From Stutzerimonas zhaodongensis (GTDB lineage: Bacteria > Pseudomonadota > Gammaproteobacteria > Pseudomonadales > Pseudomonadaceae), in the NCBI RefSeq assembly GCF_003696365.1, contig NZ_RFFM01000001.1, positions 1,131,852 to 1,195,851 of the forward strand: a stretch of 64,000 bases of DNA, read 5' to 3'. Positions 46,930 through 56,157 of this stretch are shown here, piece by piece. Both the position numbers and the translations under genes were made by a program. Within the stretch, counting starts at the first letter, position 1. Every line of letters starts with the position of its first letter. The notes below the pieces were generated by a model. It was not told the origin of the DNA, did not search any database, and was given only the letters and a program-made list of their open reading frames with translations.

Positions 46930-48021
46930 TTATTGTTGTTGTACGGGCATGTTGGCGCCGTCTGGCGAAACGACCCTGACGCCGCTTTGCCCCACCAGCA
47001 CCAGATTGCCATCGGCGCTACCTACCACGCCTGAAAGGGAACGCCGGTCGGGACGGCTGAACAGCTTGAACGACTGCCCGTCATCCGTGCTGCTGAGCAC
47101 CGTGCCTCCATGACCCACCACAACGATGCGCCCATCGGGGAGTCGATTGCCGTCGGCCAGCCCCGCTTCGACGGCATCTCCATCGTCAAGCAATTCGATC
47201 GCCTGCCAGCTGTCGCCAAAGTCATCGGAGCGGAACAGATGGCCGCGCAAGCCAAAAGCGACGACAACACCTGGCTTGTCCCCGCCTACAACGCCAAAAA
47301 ACGAGCCCTGATAGGGTGACTCGACGCGTTCCCAGTTCTCGCCCATGTCAGCGGAGCGGAATATGCCGCCCATTTCGCCGACGATGAACAGGCCGGAACC
47401 TTCGATCTCGGTGATGGCATTCAGGTGGGTGCCATCTTCATTGTCGAGACGGTCAGCGACATCTTCCCAGTTCTGGCCGTCGGTGGTTTCCAGCAGCACG
47501 CCGTAAGCACCTGTGGCAAAGCCATGTTGGGCATCTTCGAACCAGACATCGAGCAGCGGTACTTCACCGTCACGATTCTCGTACTGCTGCGTCCAGGTTT
47601 GACCACCGTCGCTAGTGGCCAGAATCAACGCGTCGTGCCCGACAGCCCAGCCGTGCTGGTCATCGGCGAAGGTCACCGCCGTAAGCAACTGCCGGGTCGG
47701 CACCTTGGCCTGAGTCCAGCTGCCGCCGCCATCGTCGGAATAAAGGATGTGGCCGCGATCGCCAACGGCAACCAGACGCTTGCCTGCGTAGGCAATGTCG
47801 AGGAGCAAGGTGGATGCGGCTTTTTGCGATTCGAGTGAATGGCGCACGCCTGGCTCGTTAGCGCTTTGGGCCTGAGCTGGAGCGGCTGCGAAAAGAAAAA
47901 TGGATAGAACACTGCAGAGCGAGAGCGTTCTTGCCAGCGGCGATTGACTGCTGAAAATCGGCGTACGGGACATTTTTTCCGCGCGGCCAACCGGTGTGCG
48001 CCACATGACGGGCTCACTCAT
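46930..48021 (-). CDS. YCF48-like beta-propeller protein
   Basis: A 363-aa exported protein: signal peptide ending PAQAQS after a hydrophobic core, then repeated blades of the YCF48/BNR kind (DRGHILYSDDGGGSWTQ, HDALILATSDGGQTWTQ, GGIFRSADMGENWERVE, RGHLFRSDDFGDSWQAIE). YCF48/Hcf136 assists photosystem II assembly in phototrophs; here a role with the RND transporter is inferred from the 12-bp spacing. The start at 48021 has AGGGGG upstream. Start alternatives exist at MSRTPIF. Confidence 0.85.
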   Translation of the reverse strand: MSEPVMWRTPVGRAEKMSRTPIFSSQSPLARTLSLCSVLSIFLFAAAPAQAQSANEPGVRHSLESQKAASTLLLDIAYAGKRLVAVGDRGHILYSDDGGGSWTQAKVPTRQLLTAVTFADDQHGWAVGHDALILATSDGGQTWTQQYENRDGEVPLLDVWFEDAQHGFATGAYGVLLETTDGQNWEDVADRLDNEDGTHLNAITEIEGSGLFIVGEMGGIFRSADMGENWERVESPYQGSFFGVVGGDKPGVVVAFGLRGHLFRSDDFGDSWQAIELLDDGDAVEAGLADGNRLPDGRIVVVGHGGTVLSSTDDGQSFKLFSRPDRRSLSGVVGSADGNLVLVGQSGVRVVSPDGANMPVQQQ

Positions 48022-48235
48022 ACATACCCCCTTTATTCTTATTAGGTAGGGCCTGCGTATGGAGACAGGCGAGGCCATGCTATAGGGCTTTCGAAAGTGG
48101 CGGCAATTGCCTGGACGTTATGTTTTGTTAAACATGGTTGATTGATGTTGCTTGATAGGTACGCCTTATGGCACGGGTATTCGAACCCTATCGTGACATG
48201 CTTCTCGACCCCACCATCCGGCCGTTGCAAAAGAA

Positions 48236-48262
48236 AAATCCCGCGAAGATTCGCGGGATTTT
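48236..48262 (-). terminator. Intrinsic terminator of pepN
   Basis: Stem AATCCCGCGA / TCGCGGGATT with A/T runs on both sides, 31 bp after the pepN stop. Can act in both directions. Confidence 0.88.
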
Positions 48263-48292
48263 CTCGTTACCTAGCGGACGCCGTTCGATGCT

Positions 48293-50950
48293 TCAAGCAA
48301 GGCTTTTGCTGACCACCTCGTAAACGTCACTGGAAAGCTCACCGGACGCCAGAATTCGCTCCAGCTCGGCTTTCATCAGTCCTTGGCGACCAGCATCGTA
48401 CTTACGCCAGCGAGTCAGCGGCGCCAGCAGGCGAGAGGCAATCTGCGGGTTCAGCTTGTTCAGCACGATGACCTGATCGGCCAGGAATCGATAACCTGCC
48501 CCATCGGCACGATGGTAGTTGACCAGGTTCTGATTGGCGAAGGCACCGATCAGCGCCCGGACCTTGTTCGGGTTCTTTAGCGTGAACGCAGGATGCTGCA
48601 TCAGTTGCTGGACGCGTTCCAGACCGCCCGGCTGAGTGTTGCCGGCCTGCACGCTGAACCATTGATCCATGACCAAGGGGTTGTCCTTGAAGTGCTCGGC
48701 GAACGAAGCCAGGGCTTTGTCGCGCTCGGCCTCGAAGCCTGAGTTGACCAACACCGCGAGCGCGGTCAGGCGCTCGGTCATGTTGTCAGCTTCTTCGAAC
48801 TGATCGACACAGGCTGCGACCACTTCGGGCTTGCCGCTGAGCATCAGGTACGACAGCGCAATGTTCTGCAGGGCACGACGGGCAAAGTGTTCCGCTTGAG
48901 CGACATAAGGCGTTTGCCGCGAAATCTCACGGTTGGCTTGGTAGCGCTTCCAGAACAGGTCGAACAAAGCGCTGGAGATGCCTTGGCGAGCAAATTCACG
49001 CGCCTGATGAATGGCATCGACATCCGCCACTTCGCTGATCTCAGTGAGGTACGCCTCGCTCGGCAGCGAAAGCATTTCGGCAACCATCGCCTGATCGAGG
49101 CTTTCGTCTTCCAGTTGGCTGCGCAGCGCTTCGACAAGGCGCTGATCAAGCTGCAGCGCTTCGCCGCGCTGATGCTGGCCGATCATGTCTTGCAGCACCT
49201 GCACCGACAGCTGCTGCCCCGCTTCCCAGCGGTTGAAGCCATCGGAATCGTGTTGCATGAGGAACATCAGCTGATCACGGCTGTAAGGGAACTCGAGCTT
49301 TACTGGCGCCGAGAATCCGCGCAGCAGCGACGGCAATGGCTGCTCCGACACGCCCACGAATGTGAAAGTCTGCTCAGGCTGATCGACTGCCAGAACACGG
49401 GTGGTGCCGACAGACGCATCCTCGCCTTGCAGGCGCAGCGCTATCTCATTGCCCTGCCCATCCAGCAGGCCCATCGACACGGGAATCACGAAGGCCAGCT
49501 TCTCGCTCTGCCCAGGCGTCGGCGGGCAGCTCTGGCGGAACGTCAGGCTATAGGTTTTGGCTGCTGCATCGTACTGTTCGCTGACCGACAGCCGCGGTGT
49601 GCCCGCCTGGCTGTACCAGCGCTTGAACTGGGTAAGGTCGGCACCATTGGCATCTTCCATGGCTTTGACGAAATCATCGACGGTCACCGCCTGTCCGTCA
49701 TGCCGCTCGAAGTAGAGGTCGCTGCCCTTGCGGAAGCCCTCCTCGCCCAGCAGCGTCTGGATCATGCGCACCACTTCAGCGCCCTTCTCATACACCGTCA
49801 GGGTGTAAAAGTTGGAAATCTCGATGAAGGATTCCGGGCGTACCGAATGAGCCATGGGGCCGGCATCTTCGGCGAACTGGTGCGTACGCAGATAAGAGAC
49901 GTCCTCGACGCGCTTGACGGTCGGTGAGTTCATGTCAGCGCTGAACTGCGCATCGCGGAAGACGGTGAAACCTTCCTTCAATGAAAGCTGGAACCAGTCG
50001 CGGCACGTCACCCGGTTGCCGGTCCAGTTGTGGAAATATTCGTGGGCAACGATCGCCTCGACGCGCTGGTGAGCGGCATCGGTGGCGGTTTCAGCACGCG
50101 CCAGCACAGCGCTGGAGTTGAAGATGTTGAGGCCCTTGTTCTCCATGGCACCCATGTTGAAGTCGTTGACCGCGACGATCATGAAGATGTCCAGATCGTA
50201 TTCGCGACCGTAGGCGTCCTCGTCCCATTTCATAGACTTCTTCAAGCTGTCCATGGCGTGCTGGCATTTGTCGATGTTTTCTGGCTCGACATAAATGCGA
50301 AGCGCCACATCGCGACCGCTCATCGTGGTGAAGCTGTCCTCGACACACCAGAGATCCCCGGCCACCAGGGCAAACAAGTACGCGGGCTTCTTGAACGGGT
50401 CTTCCCAAGTCGTCCAATGTCGTCCATCGTCTTCCTCGCCACTGGCGATCGGGTTGCCGTTGGAGAGCAAAATTGGATAGGCATGCTTCTCGGCGCTGAC
50501 GGTGGTGGTGAATTTGCTCATCACGTCCGGGCGGTCGAGGTAATAGGTAATCTTGCGAAAGCCTTCCGCCTCGCACTGGGTGCAGAACATGCTGCCGGAC
50601 TTGTAGAGACCTTCCAGCGCCGTGTTGCTTTCCGGATGGATCACTACGGTGCTGTCGAGGGTAAAGCTGGCCGCATCAGGTTGCAGGGTCAGGCTTTCCT
50701 CGGCGACCTCGTAGTCACCCAGGCCGAGCTGGCGATCATTCAGGGCCAGAGAGATCAGTTCGAGATCCTGACCATGCAGCTGCAAAGGAGGCAAACCGGC
50801 ACCGGCTTCCGGGTTGCGGCGCATGACCAGCTGCGCATGGACAAGGCTGCGGTCTTCGTACAGCTCGAAGGTCAGGTGGGTTTCATCGATCAGGTAATCC
50901 GGGACCTGATAGTCCTTGAGATGAATGACTTTCGGTTGTTCGGTGCGCAT
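48293..50950 (-). CDS. pepN: Aminopeptidase N
   Basis: An 885-aa M1-family zinc aminopeptidase for cytoplasmic peptide turnover. GAMENKGLN (exopeptidase motif) and the zinc site HEYFHNWTGNR (HExxH plus the downstream Glu in LKEGFTVFRD) are intact. C-terminal helical domain as in E. coli PepN, normal length. Start ATG at 50950 (MRTEQPKV). Monocistronic, with terminator. Confidence 0.97.
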   Translation of the reverse strand: MRTEQPKVIHLKDYQVPDYLIDETHLTFELYEDRSLVHAQLVMRRNPEAGAGLPPLQLHGQDLELISLALNDRQLGLGDYEVAEESLTLQPDAASFTLDSTVVIHPESNTALEGLYKSGSMFCTQCEAEGFRKITYYLDRPDVMSKFTTTVSAEKHAYPILLSNGNPIASGEEDDGRHWTTWEDPFKKPAYLFALVAGDLWCVEDSFTTMSGRDVALRIYVEPENIDKCQHAMDSLKKSMKWDEDAYGREYDLDIFMIVAVNDFNMGAMENKGLNIFNSSAVLARAETATDAAHQRVEAIVAHEYFHNWTGNRVTCRDWFQLSLKEGFTVFRDAQFSADMNSPTVKRVEDVSYLRTHQFAEDAGPMAHSVRPESFIEISNFYTLTVYEKGAEVVRMIQTLLGEEGFRKGSDLYFERHDGQAVTVDDFVKAMEDANGADLTQFKRWYSQAGTPRLSVSEQYDAAAKTYSLTFRQSCPPTPGQSEKLAFVIPVSMGLLDGQGNEIALRLQGEDASVGTTRVLAVDQPEQTFTFVGVSEQPLPSLLRGFSAPVKLEFPYSRDQLMFLMQHDSDGFNRWEAGQQLSVQVLQDMIGQHQRGEALQLDQRLVEALRSQLEDESLDQAMVAEMLSLPSEAYLTEISEVADVDAIHQAREFARQGISSALFDLFWKRYQANREISRQTPYVAQAEHFARRALQNIALSYLMLSGKPEVVAACVDQFEEADNMTERLTALAVLVNSGFEAERDKALASFAEHFKDNPLVMDQWFSVQAGNTQPGGLERVQQLMQHPAFTLKNPNKVRALIGAFANQNLVNYHRADGAGYRFLADQVIVLNKLNPQIASRLLAPLTRWRKYDAGRQGLMKAELERILASGELSSDVYEVVSKSLA

Positions 50951-51038
50951 CGGCTAAGCCTCTTGGGGGCAGCGACAAGCTGCGGGCTTGAAGCTGCGAT
51001 TTGTCGGTGATGATCGGGACGCTTCGGTAAACGGCTGC

Positions 51039-51872
51039 TTAGGCGGCGTAGCTGGCCGCAACCTGATAAGCCGTGAACTTGCGAATGTTGATAACGCCCG
51101 TATCGAGTATCAGATATTGACCCTTGATGCCGCGCAGGGTGCCTTCTACGACGGGGGTCTTCTCCAAGTCTAGACTGACAACCTTGGTCGGGTAGGCCTC
51201 GACGGGATAGCGAATCTCCAGCACCTCGGCGTCGGCCATCGGCTGGATCGCCTGCAAGCCATAGCGCTGTTGAAGGTCTCGCACGCCACTGGCGCAGGCG
51301 TCGAATATCTGCTCGCGCATCGCGATCAGATCGATAGGCTCGGCATCGCCTTTGAGCAGAGCGCGCCAATTGGTGCGGTCGGCCACCTGGCTACGCAGAA
51401 GGTCTTCAACCATGCCCGACTGCTGGCGAGTAGCGACTCGCATGATCGGCAATGCCTGGCTGGCACCCTGATCGAGCCAACGTGTTGGCAGTTGTGTAGC
51501 GCGGGTGATTCCGACCTTGATACCCGACGAATTGGCCAGGTAGACCACGTGATCGGTCATGCAAAAGTCCATGCCCCACTGAGGATCGCGGCAGGTGCCG
51601 AAATCGTGGTGGCATTTCTCCGGGCTCATGATGCAGATGTCGCACTGCGGGAGCTTCTTGAAACAGGGATAGCAGTAGCCCTGGCTGAAACTCTTGTTGG
51701 TCTTGCGGCCGCAGTGCGTACAGTTGATGGCGCCCAGGTACTCAAGCCGCAACGTCTTGCCGATCAAAGGGTTGACCGGCACCAGCTGGTCATTCAGGCG
51801 GAACGAATACTGTGCCTGCGCACCCAGCTGAATCGACATCTTGTTAAGGGCGCCGCGTCCCAGCTCCAGCAT
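51039..51872 (-). CDS. DUF2797-family protein
   Basis: A 277-aa protein with a cysteine/histidine-rich N-terminal half: CTHCGRKTNKSFSQGYCYPC (two CxxC) and CDICIMSPEKCHH, likely binding zinc. A GIY-YIG-like strand VVYLANSSGIKVGITRATQLPTRW follows and may give a nuclease-like fold. This is the DUF2797 pattern; function unknown. Its ATG shares a base with the stop of the DUF1315 gene (TAATG), so translation is coupled. The longer frame to 52067 runs into that gene and is rejected. Confidence 0.85.
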   Translation of the reverse strand: MLELGRGALNKMSIQLGAQAQYSFRLNDQLVPVNPLIGKTLRLEYLGAINCTHCGRKTNKSFSQGYCYPCFKKLPQCDICIMSPEKCHHDFGTCRDPQWGMDFCMTDHVVYLANSSGIKVGITRATQLPTRWLDQGASQALPIMRVATRQQSGMVEDLLRSQVADRTNWRALLKGDAEPIDLIAMREQIFDACASGVRDLQQRYGLQAIQPMADAEVLEIRYPVEAYPTKVVSLDLEKTPVVEGTLRGIKGQYLILDTGVINIRKFTAYQVAASYAA

Positions 51873-52147
51873 TAGTGCCGCGTCCCGGAGGCAGGCGAAA
51901 ACAGGCTGGTGTCGATGGGCGCCTTGCTCTTGCTCTTTGAGGCGCACTCCTGGCCGCCCATGTAGCCGGTGCGTTGTTCTTCGGGCAGATTCTTCATCTC
52001 CCAGGCGATCATCGCGCCGAGGCAGGTTTCTTTCTGCTCGGCCGTCAGCTTGCGGCCGTCGCTCCACTTGCCCAGCTCGACGGCGGTTTTCAGGTTCTCG
52101 TAGATTTCGGGGGTGATGTTTTCGATGGCTTCGATAAAGGACGACAT
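51872..52147 (-). CDS. DUF1315-family protein
   Basis: A 91-aa protein beginning MSSFIEAIENITPEIYENLKTAVELGKW, the DUF1315 (YeaC-like) pattern, and ending in a Lys/Ser-rich tail. Start at 52147; the Met at 52168 is judged too early. Coupled to the DUF2797 gene. Function unknown. Confidence 0.85.
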   Translation of the reverse strand: MSSFIEAIENITPEIYENLKTAVELGKWSDGRKLTAEQKETCLGAMIAWEMKNLPEEQRTGYMGGQECASKSKSKAPIDTSLFSPASGTRH

Positions 52148-52226
52148 GGCCGGCTCCCGGGGAAACAAGCGCGCATTCTACCGAGCGGCGCTGTTTTAGG
52201 GAAAACCGATCGGCCTTTCCGCGGCG

Positions 52227-53093
52227 CTAGGCGGAGGCCCTGTGGCGCGACAGCAGCCCACCGATGATGCCGGTCAAGCAGCCGACCACCAGCCCACCCA
52301 CGTGAGCAGCGTTGGCAATCGCCAATGCGCCGAAGCTCACCATTTCGATCACGCCTGTCAGGCAGATCACCAGCCATATAAGCATCAACACCACGACACC
52401 GGACGGCAGGCGGTACGCCTCGTCGGGCGACAGTTTCTGGAAGAGCCAGCAATGACCAAGCAGCCCATAGAGCACGCCGGATAGCCCGCCGAATATTCCA
52501 GGACCACCGTAGGTGTATTGCGCCACATTGGACACCACGCCGAACACCAGCGTCAGCCCGAGCAACATCAGTGCACCCTGACGATATTCGATGCGCCGAC
52601 CAAGCTCCCAGTACCACATCGAGTTCATCGCCAGGTGTAGAAACCCGAAGTGCACGAAGATCGGCGTTATCAACCGCCACCACTCCCCTGCTGCGAGAGT
52701 TTGCTCGAGCGTAGCGAAATAGGCGTATTCGCCATCGACGCGAAAATCGCTGAAGCTGAACCAGCGGATGGTCTCAAAGTTGTCGCCCAGCATGGTGATG
52801 GCCGCTGCGATCAGCGTCAGCAACAAGACCGCCGCCGTTAACGGGCTACGACGCAAGCTGGCGACGAACCCACCTCCGCGGCGCACAGGCTGCTCGGCGA
52901 CCACGGTTCCATCGCCATTGGGGAAACGCTGGTAAAGCTCGCGGACCTGTTCGGCCGTTTCCGCCGGCACCCGCAAGACCTGCTCGCCAGCCTCCTCCGA
53001 TACTCGACAAGGCACCTGCAGGCGCCGCAACAGGGCAACAAAGCCGCTCAGATCTTCCGACAACGGCAGACGTAACGCCTCAACAACGGCCAT
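52227..53093 (-). CDS. Rhomboid-family intramembrane serine protease
   Basis: A 288-aa GlpG-like protease: soluble N-terminal domain (about 1-75), then six membrane helices. Catalytic Ser in GLSGVLYG, catalytic His in AHVGGLVVG, and the oxyanion HFGFLHLAMN loop are all present. Directly abuts the phosphoesterase gene upstream (no gap). Substrates unknown. Confidence 0.93.
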   Translation of the reverse strand: MAVVEALRLPLSEDLSGFVALLRRLQVPCRVSEEAGEQVLRVPAETAEQVRELYQRFPNGDGTVVAEQPVRRGGGFVASLRRSPLTAAVLLLTLIAAAITMLGDNFETIRWFSFSDFRVDGEYAYFATLEQTLAAGEWWRLITPIFVHFGFLHLAMNSMWYWELGRRIEYRQGALMLLGLTLVFGVVSNVAQYTYGGPGIFGGLSGVLYGLLGHCWLFQKLSPDEAYRLPSGVVVLMLIWLVICLTGVIEMVSFGALAIANAAHVGGLVVGCLTGIIGGLLSRHRASA

Positions 53094-54053
53094 CTAGCGC
53101 TCCACGTTTACCCAGACGAACTTCGCTGGGTCGAGTCGGGTTTCCTGATCAAGCCGATAGGCCACCAGCTTGCCATATTTAACTGCGCTGTAATCCAGAC
53201 AGGCGAGGTTGTGGCGGATGGGTGCAGGTTCGCCGCTGCGCCAGTAATGGCCGACGAACAACAACGGATCGGACGGGCCATAAAGGAATAGCCGGCTCTT
53301 CTGGCTCTCGCTGAGCGGCAGGCGGGCTGCTTTTTCGGGCAGGCCATCCGGCTGGAAGACGATATCGCCGTAAGTCTGGGGATTTTCTTCCCAGAACTTG
53401 GTGCGGAAAAAGCTGCGAGTGAAACCCTCGGCGCTGGTCAGCGTCAGCCCTTCTGGCAGCGGCATGTCGGTGCCACGCAGCAATCGGTCCAGCGCCTTCG
53501 CCGCGAAGCCATCGGGAAAGGCCGCATCGCGCAGAAACTCCGCATCGACACGGCCATCTGTCAAACGCTGGCGCAGTTGGTCGATCACGGCATTGTCCCA
53601 GCAGGCATGCACCACGCGAAATCGCTCGTTTTCAAGGAACAGCGGAAGCTCCATAAGCCACTCCCGAAAAGCCTGCCATTCCTGCGGATACTGCTCGAAC
53701 TGCTGAAAGGTCTGTTGCAGCAGCATGGCGTAACGCGGCGTGTGATCGCGGACGAACGCCTTGCCACTCTCCGGCGGAGCCGGGGTGTACCAGCCAAGCG
53801 CATTGAATTCGTGGTTGCCCATGATGCAGTGCGCTTGACCTGCGTCCACCATGGCGTGCACCAGGTGCAACGACTCCCGTATACGCGGTCCGCGGTCGAT
53901 GATGTCACCGAGAAAGATGACCTGCCGGCGCGGATGTCGCCACACCTCACCGTGCTGGCTGTAGCCGAGCTGATCGAGCAGACGCGTCAGTGTGTGGGCG
54001 CAACCATGCACGTCCCCGATGAGGTCGTAGCTGCGCTCCGGATCGATGATCAC
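53094..54053 (-). CDS. Calcineurin-like metallophosphoesterase
   Basis: A 319-aa phosphoesterase with the full set of metal motifs near the N-terminus: DVHGC, GDIIDRGP, GNHEF, and later VHACWD and GHYW. It resembles the Ser/Thr phosphatase or ApaH-like branch. The GTG start at 54053 lies immediately after the nadK stop, with nadK's terminal sequence supplying the purine-rich ribosome binding site. Middle gene of nadK-phosphoesterase-rhomboid. Confidence 0.9.
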   Translation of the reverse strand: MIIDPERSYDLIGDVHGCAHTLTRLLDQLGYSQHGEVWRHPRRQVIFLGDIIDRGPRIRESLHLVHAMVDAGQAHCIMGNHEFNALGWYTPAPPESGKAFVRDHTPRYAMLLQQTFQQFEQYPQEWQAFREWLMELPLFLENERFRVVHACWDNAVIDQLRQRLTDGRVDAEFLRDAAFPDGFAAKALDRLLRGTDMPLPEGLTLTSAEGFTRSFFRTKFWEENPQTYGDIVFQPDGLPEKAARLPLSESQKSRLFLYGPSDPLLFVGHYWRSGEPAPIRHNLACLDYSAVKYGKLVAYRLDQETRLDPAKFVWVNVER

Positions 54054-54941
54054 TTATTCCCCCCCACCGAGGCGGCTACCCCAGCCAAGCTTGGTGCGGC
54101 ATACCTCGTAATAGTTATGGTCGAGCGGGTGGATCAGGTGGAGCTTCTGCGGCTTTTTGCGCACCGTGACGGTATCGCCTGGCGCGCAGGTGAAATGGTT
54201 CTGGCCGTCGCAGGACACTTGCGGATAGATCTGCATGTTTGGTGAGACAACGATTTTCAGCTCGCTGTTGCCGTCAACCACGATAGGCCGACTCGAAAGT
54301 GTATGCGGATACATTGGCACGACCACGATTGCATCCAGCCGCGGGTGCATGATCGGTCCGCCCGCGGACAGTGAATACGCAGTCGATCCCGTGGGAGTCG
54401 CGATGATCAGGCCGTCAGCCTTCTGGCTACAGACGAACTGGCCATCGATGTACAGCTCGAACTCGATCATCCGTGTGGATTTACCGGGATGCAGCACCAC
54501 GTCATTGAGTGCGTCGCCCTCGCCGATGGATTCTTCGAAGCGGCGCACCTGCGCCTCGAGGAGAAAGCGGTTCTCCAGCGTGTACTGGCCGCTGAGCACC
54601 TCGGCGACCTTTTCCTCCAGTTCATCGGGACGGATGTCGGTGAGGAAGCCCAAACTGCCACGGTTGATGCCCAGAACCGGTACCCGGTGCTTGGCCAGCG
54701 CACGCGCCGCACCCAGCAAGCTGCCGTCTCCACCAACCACTATCACCAGATCGCACGAATCACCCAATCGCTGGCGCGATGATGTTTGCATGCCATGGCC
54801 GGGCAACACTTCAGCGATGTTTTCCTCGAGGATCACATGCAAGTGGCGCTCTACGAGGAATTTCTTCAACCGCCGAATGGTATCCAGCACCTGGGAACTG
54901 CCCAGGCGGCCGATGATGCCGATGTTGCGGAACTGGTCCAT
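54054..54941 (-). CDS. nadK: NAD kinase
   Basis: A 295-aa kinase making NADP from NAD and ATP. The GGDGS motif (about 70-74, catalytic D72) and GSTAYSLSAGGPI (NE/D...GSTAY region) are intact. The start at 54941 (MDQFRNIGIIG) is preferred over 55016. First gene of a leftward operon with the phosphoesterase and rhomboid genes. Confidence 0.97.
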   Translation of the reverse strand: MDQFRNIGIIGRLGSSQVLDTIRRLKKFLVERHLHVILEENIAEVLPGHGMQTSSRQRLGDSCDLVIVVGGDGSLLGAARALAKHRVPVLGINRGSLGFLTDIRPDELEEKVAEVLSGQYTLENRFLLEAQVRRFEESIGEGDALNDVVLHPGKSTRMIEFELYIDGQFVCSQKADGLIIATPTGSTAYSLSAGGPIMHPRLDAIVVVPMYPHTLSSRPIVVDGNSELKIVVSPNMQIYPQVSCDGQNHFTCAPGDTVTVRKKPQKLHLIHPLDHNYYEVCRTKLGWGSRLGGGE

Positions 54942-55145
54942 TGAAGCTCCCTGATAGCTTGGGCTGGTAACGGGCGGGCGTCGGGGATCACAGCCTAGCC
55001 GGTGCGTAGCAGGCACTAGATTGGTGTCGCGCGGGCTTGTTTGAGTTCAATGGCTCACGCGACCTGGAATCCCGTTGCGGTACAGCGCCCGGATTATGGG
55101 TGAAACGCCGAAGTAGCAGCAAACCATCGCGTCTATGCTTGTTGC

Positions 55146-56072
55146 ATGACCCTACCTTTGCTTGCCGAATTGCTGCCCAGACTGCTGCACCCTAAAGTGC
55201 GCGATCTAGCCTGGGTTCTTTTATCTCCGCCGATGTTGAGCGAAACGCCGTCGCCTCAGCGTCACCCACTCGCGGCCAGCAAGTGGGGATCACGTCCAGG
55301 CATACTGGCCGACTGGTTGCTGTCGCACGACAGCCAGCCAACAGTGCTCGAGACATGGCTGACGCAACACAGCACCCGCCGGCTGGGCCTTTACTATGAA
55401 CGCCTATGGCAGTTCGCCCTGGGGCAGGCGCCCGATGTCGATCTGCTGGTCGCCAATCTGCCGATCCGTAACGGAGGCCATACGCTAGGTGAGCTTGATC
55501 TGATATTGCTCGATGCTGAGGGCGTACACCACGTCGAGCTGGCCGTGAAATTTTACCTTGGGCTGGAAACCGGCGACCGGCGCCGTCACGATCACTGGCT
55601 GGGGCCCGGCAGCCATGACCGGCTGGACATCAAGCTCAAGCGACTGTGTGAACATCAGTTGCAGCTCTCCTCTACCGATCACGCCAAGGCGCTTCTGAAT
55701 GAGTTGACCTGCAGGCAGATCGACAGCGCACTCTGGCTCGGTGGGTATCTATGTCAGCCGTGGCCATCCGGGTGCGAATCGCCTGTCGGCGCCAACCCGC
55801 ATCACCTCGGTGGGGGATGGCTACGACAACATGCGTGGGCACGCATCTTCCCGCGAAACGAGACACGCTGGCAGCCCCTTCCTCGGGACGCGTGGCTCGC
55901 GCCGGCTCAACTGGAGAGCAGCCAGGTCTGGCAGCCCGATGACGTCGCGCGCTGGGTCAACGAAGCCGACGGAAAACACGCACGGCTACTGGCACGCGTA
56001 GAGCCGGGAATTCGTGGCCACTGGGTCGAGCGCGAGCGCATGTTCGTGGTCCCCGACAGCTGGCCCGGTTGA
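55146..56072 (+). CDS. DUF1853-family protein, possibly PD-(D/E)XK nuclease-like
   Basis: A 308-aa protein of the DUF1853 family. The segment GELDLILLDAEG-HHVELAVKFYLG reads like the D...ExK core of PD-(D/E)XK nucleases (E of GEL, D, then E-L-A-V-K). Activity is not established. Single gene between divergent nadK and downstream chrA. Confidence 0.8.
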   Translation: MTLPLLAELLPRLLHPKVRDLAWVLLSPPMLSETPSPQRHPLAASKWGSRPGILADWLLSHDSQPTVLETWLTQHSTRRLGLYYERLWQFALGQAPDVDLLVANLPIRNGGHTLGELDLILLDAEGVHHVELAVKFYLGLETGDRRRHDHWLGPGSHDRLDIKLKRLCEHQLQLSSTDHAKALLNELTCRQIDSALWLGGYLCQPWPSGCESPVGANPHHLGGGWLRQHAWARIFPRNETRWQPLPRDAWLAPAQLESSQVWQPDDVARWVNEADGKHARLLARVEPGIRGHWVERERMFVVPDSWPG

Positions 56073-56157
56073 TCCATAGGCTCCGCACACCAAACCGTCA
56101 TTATCATGCTGCACACTTGGGCGTCAGCCGCGCATCGGCAAACAACACGGTTACAAG

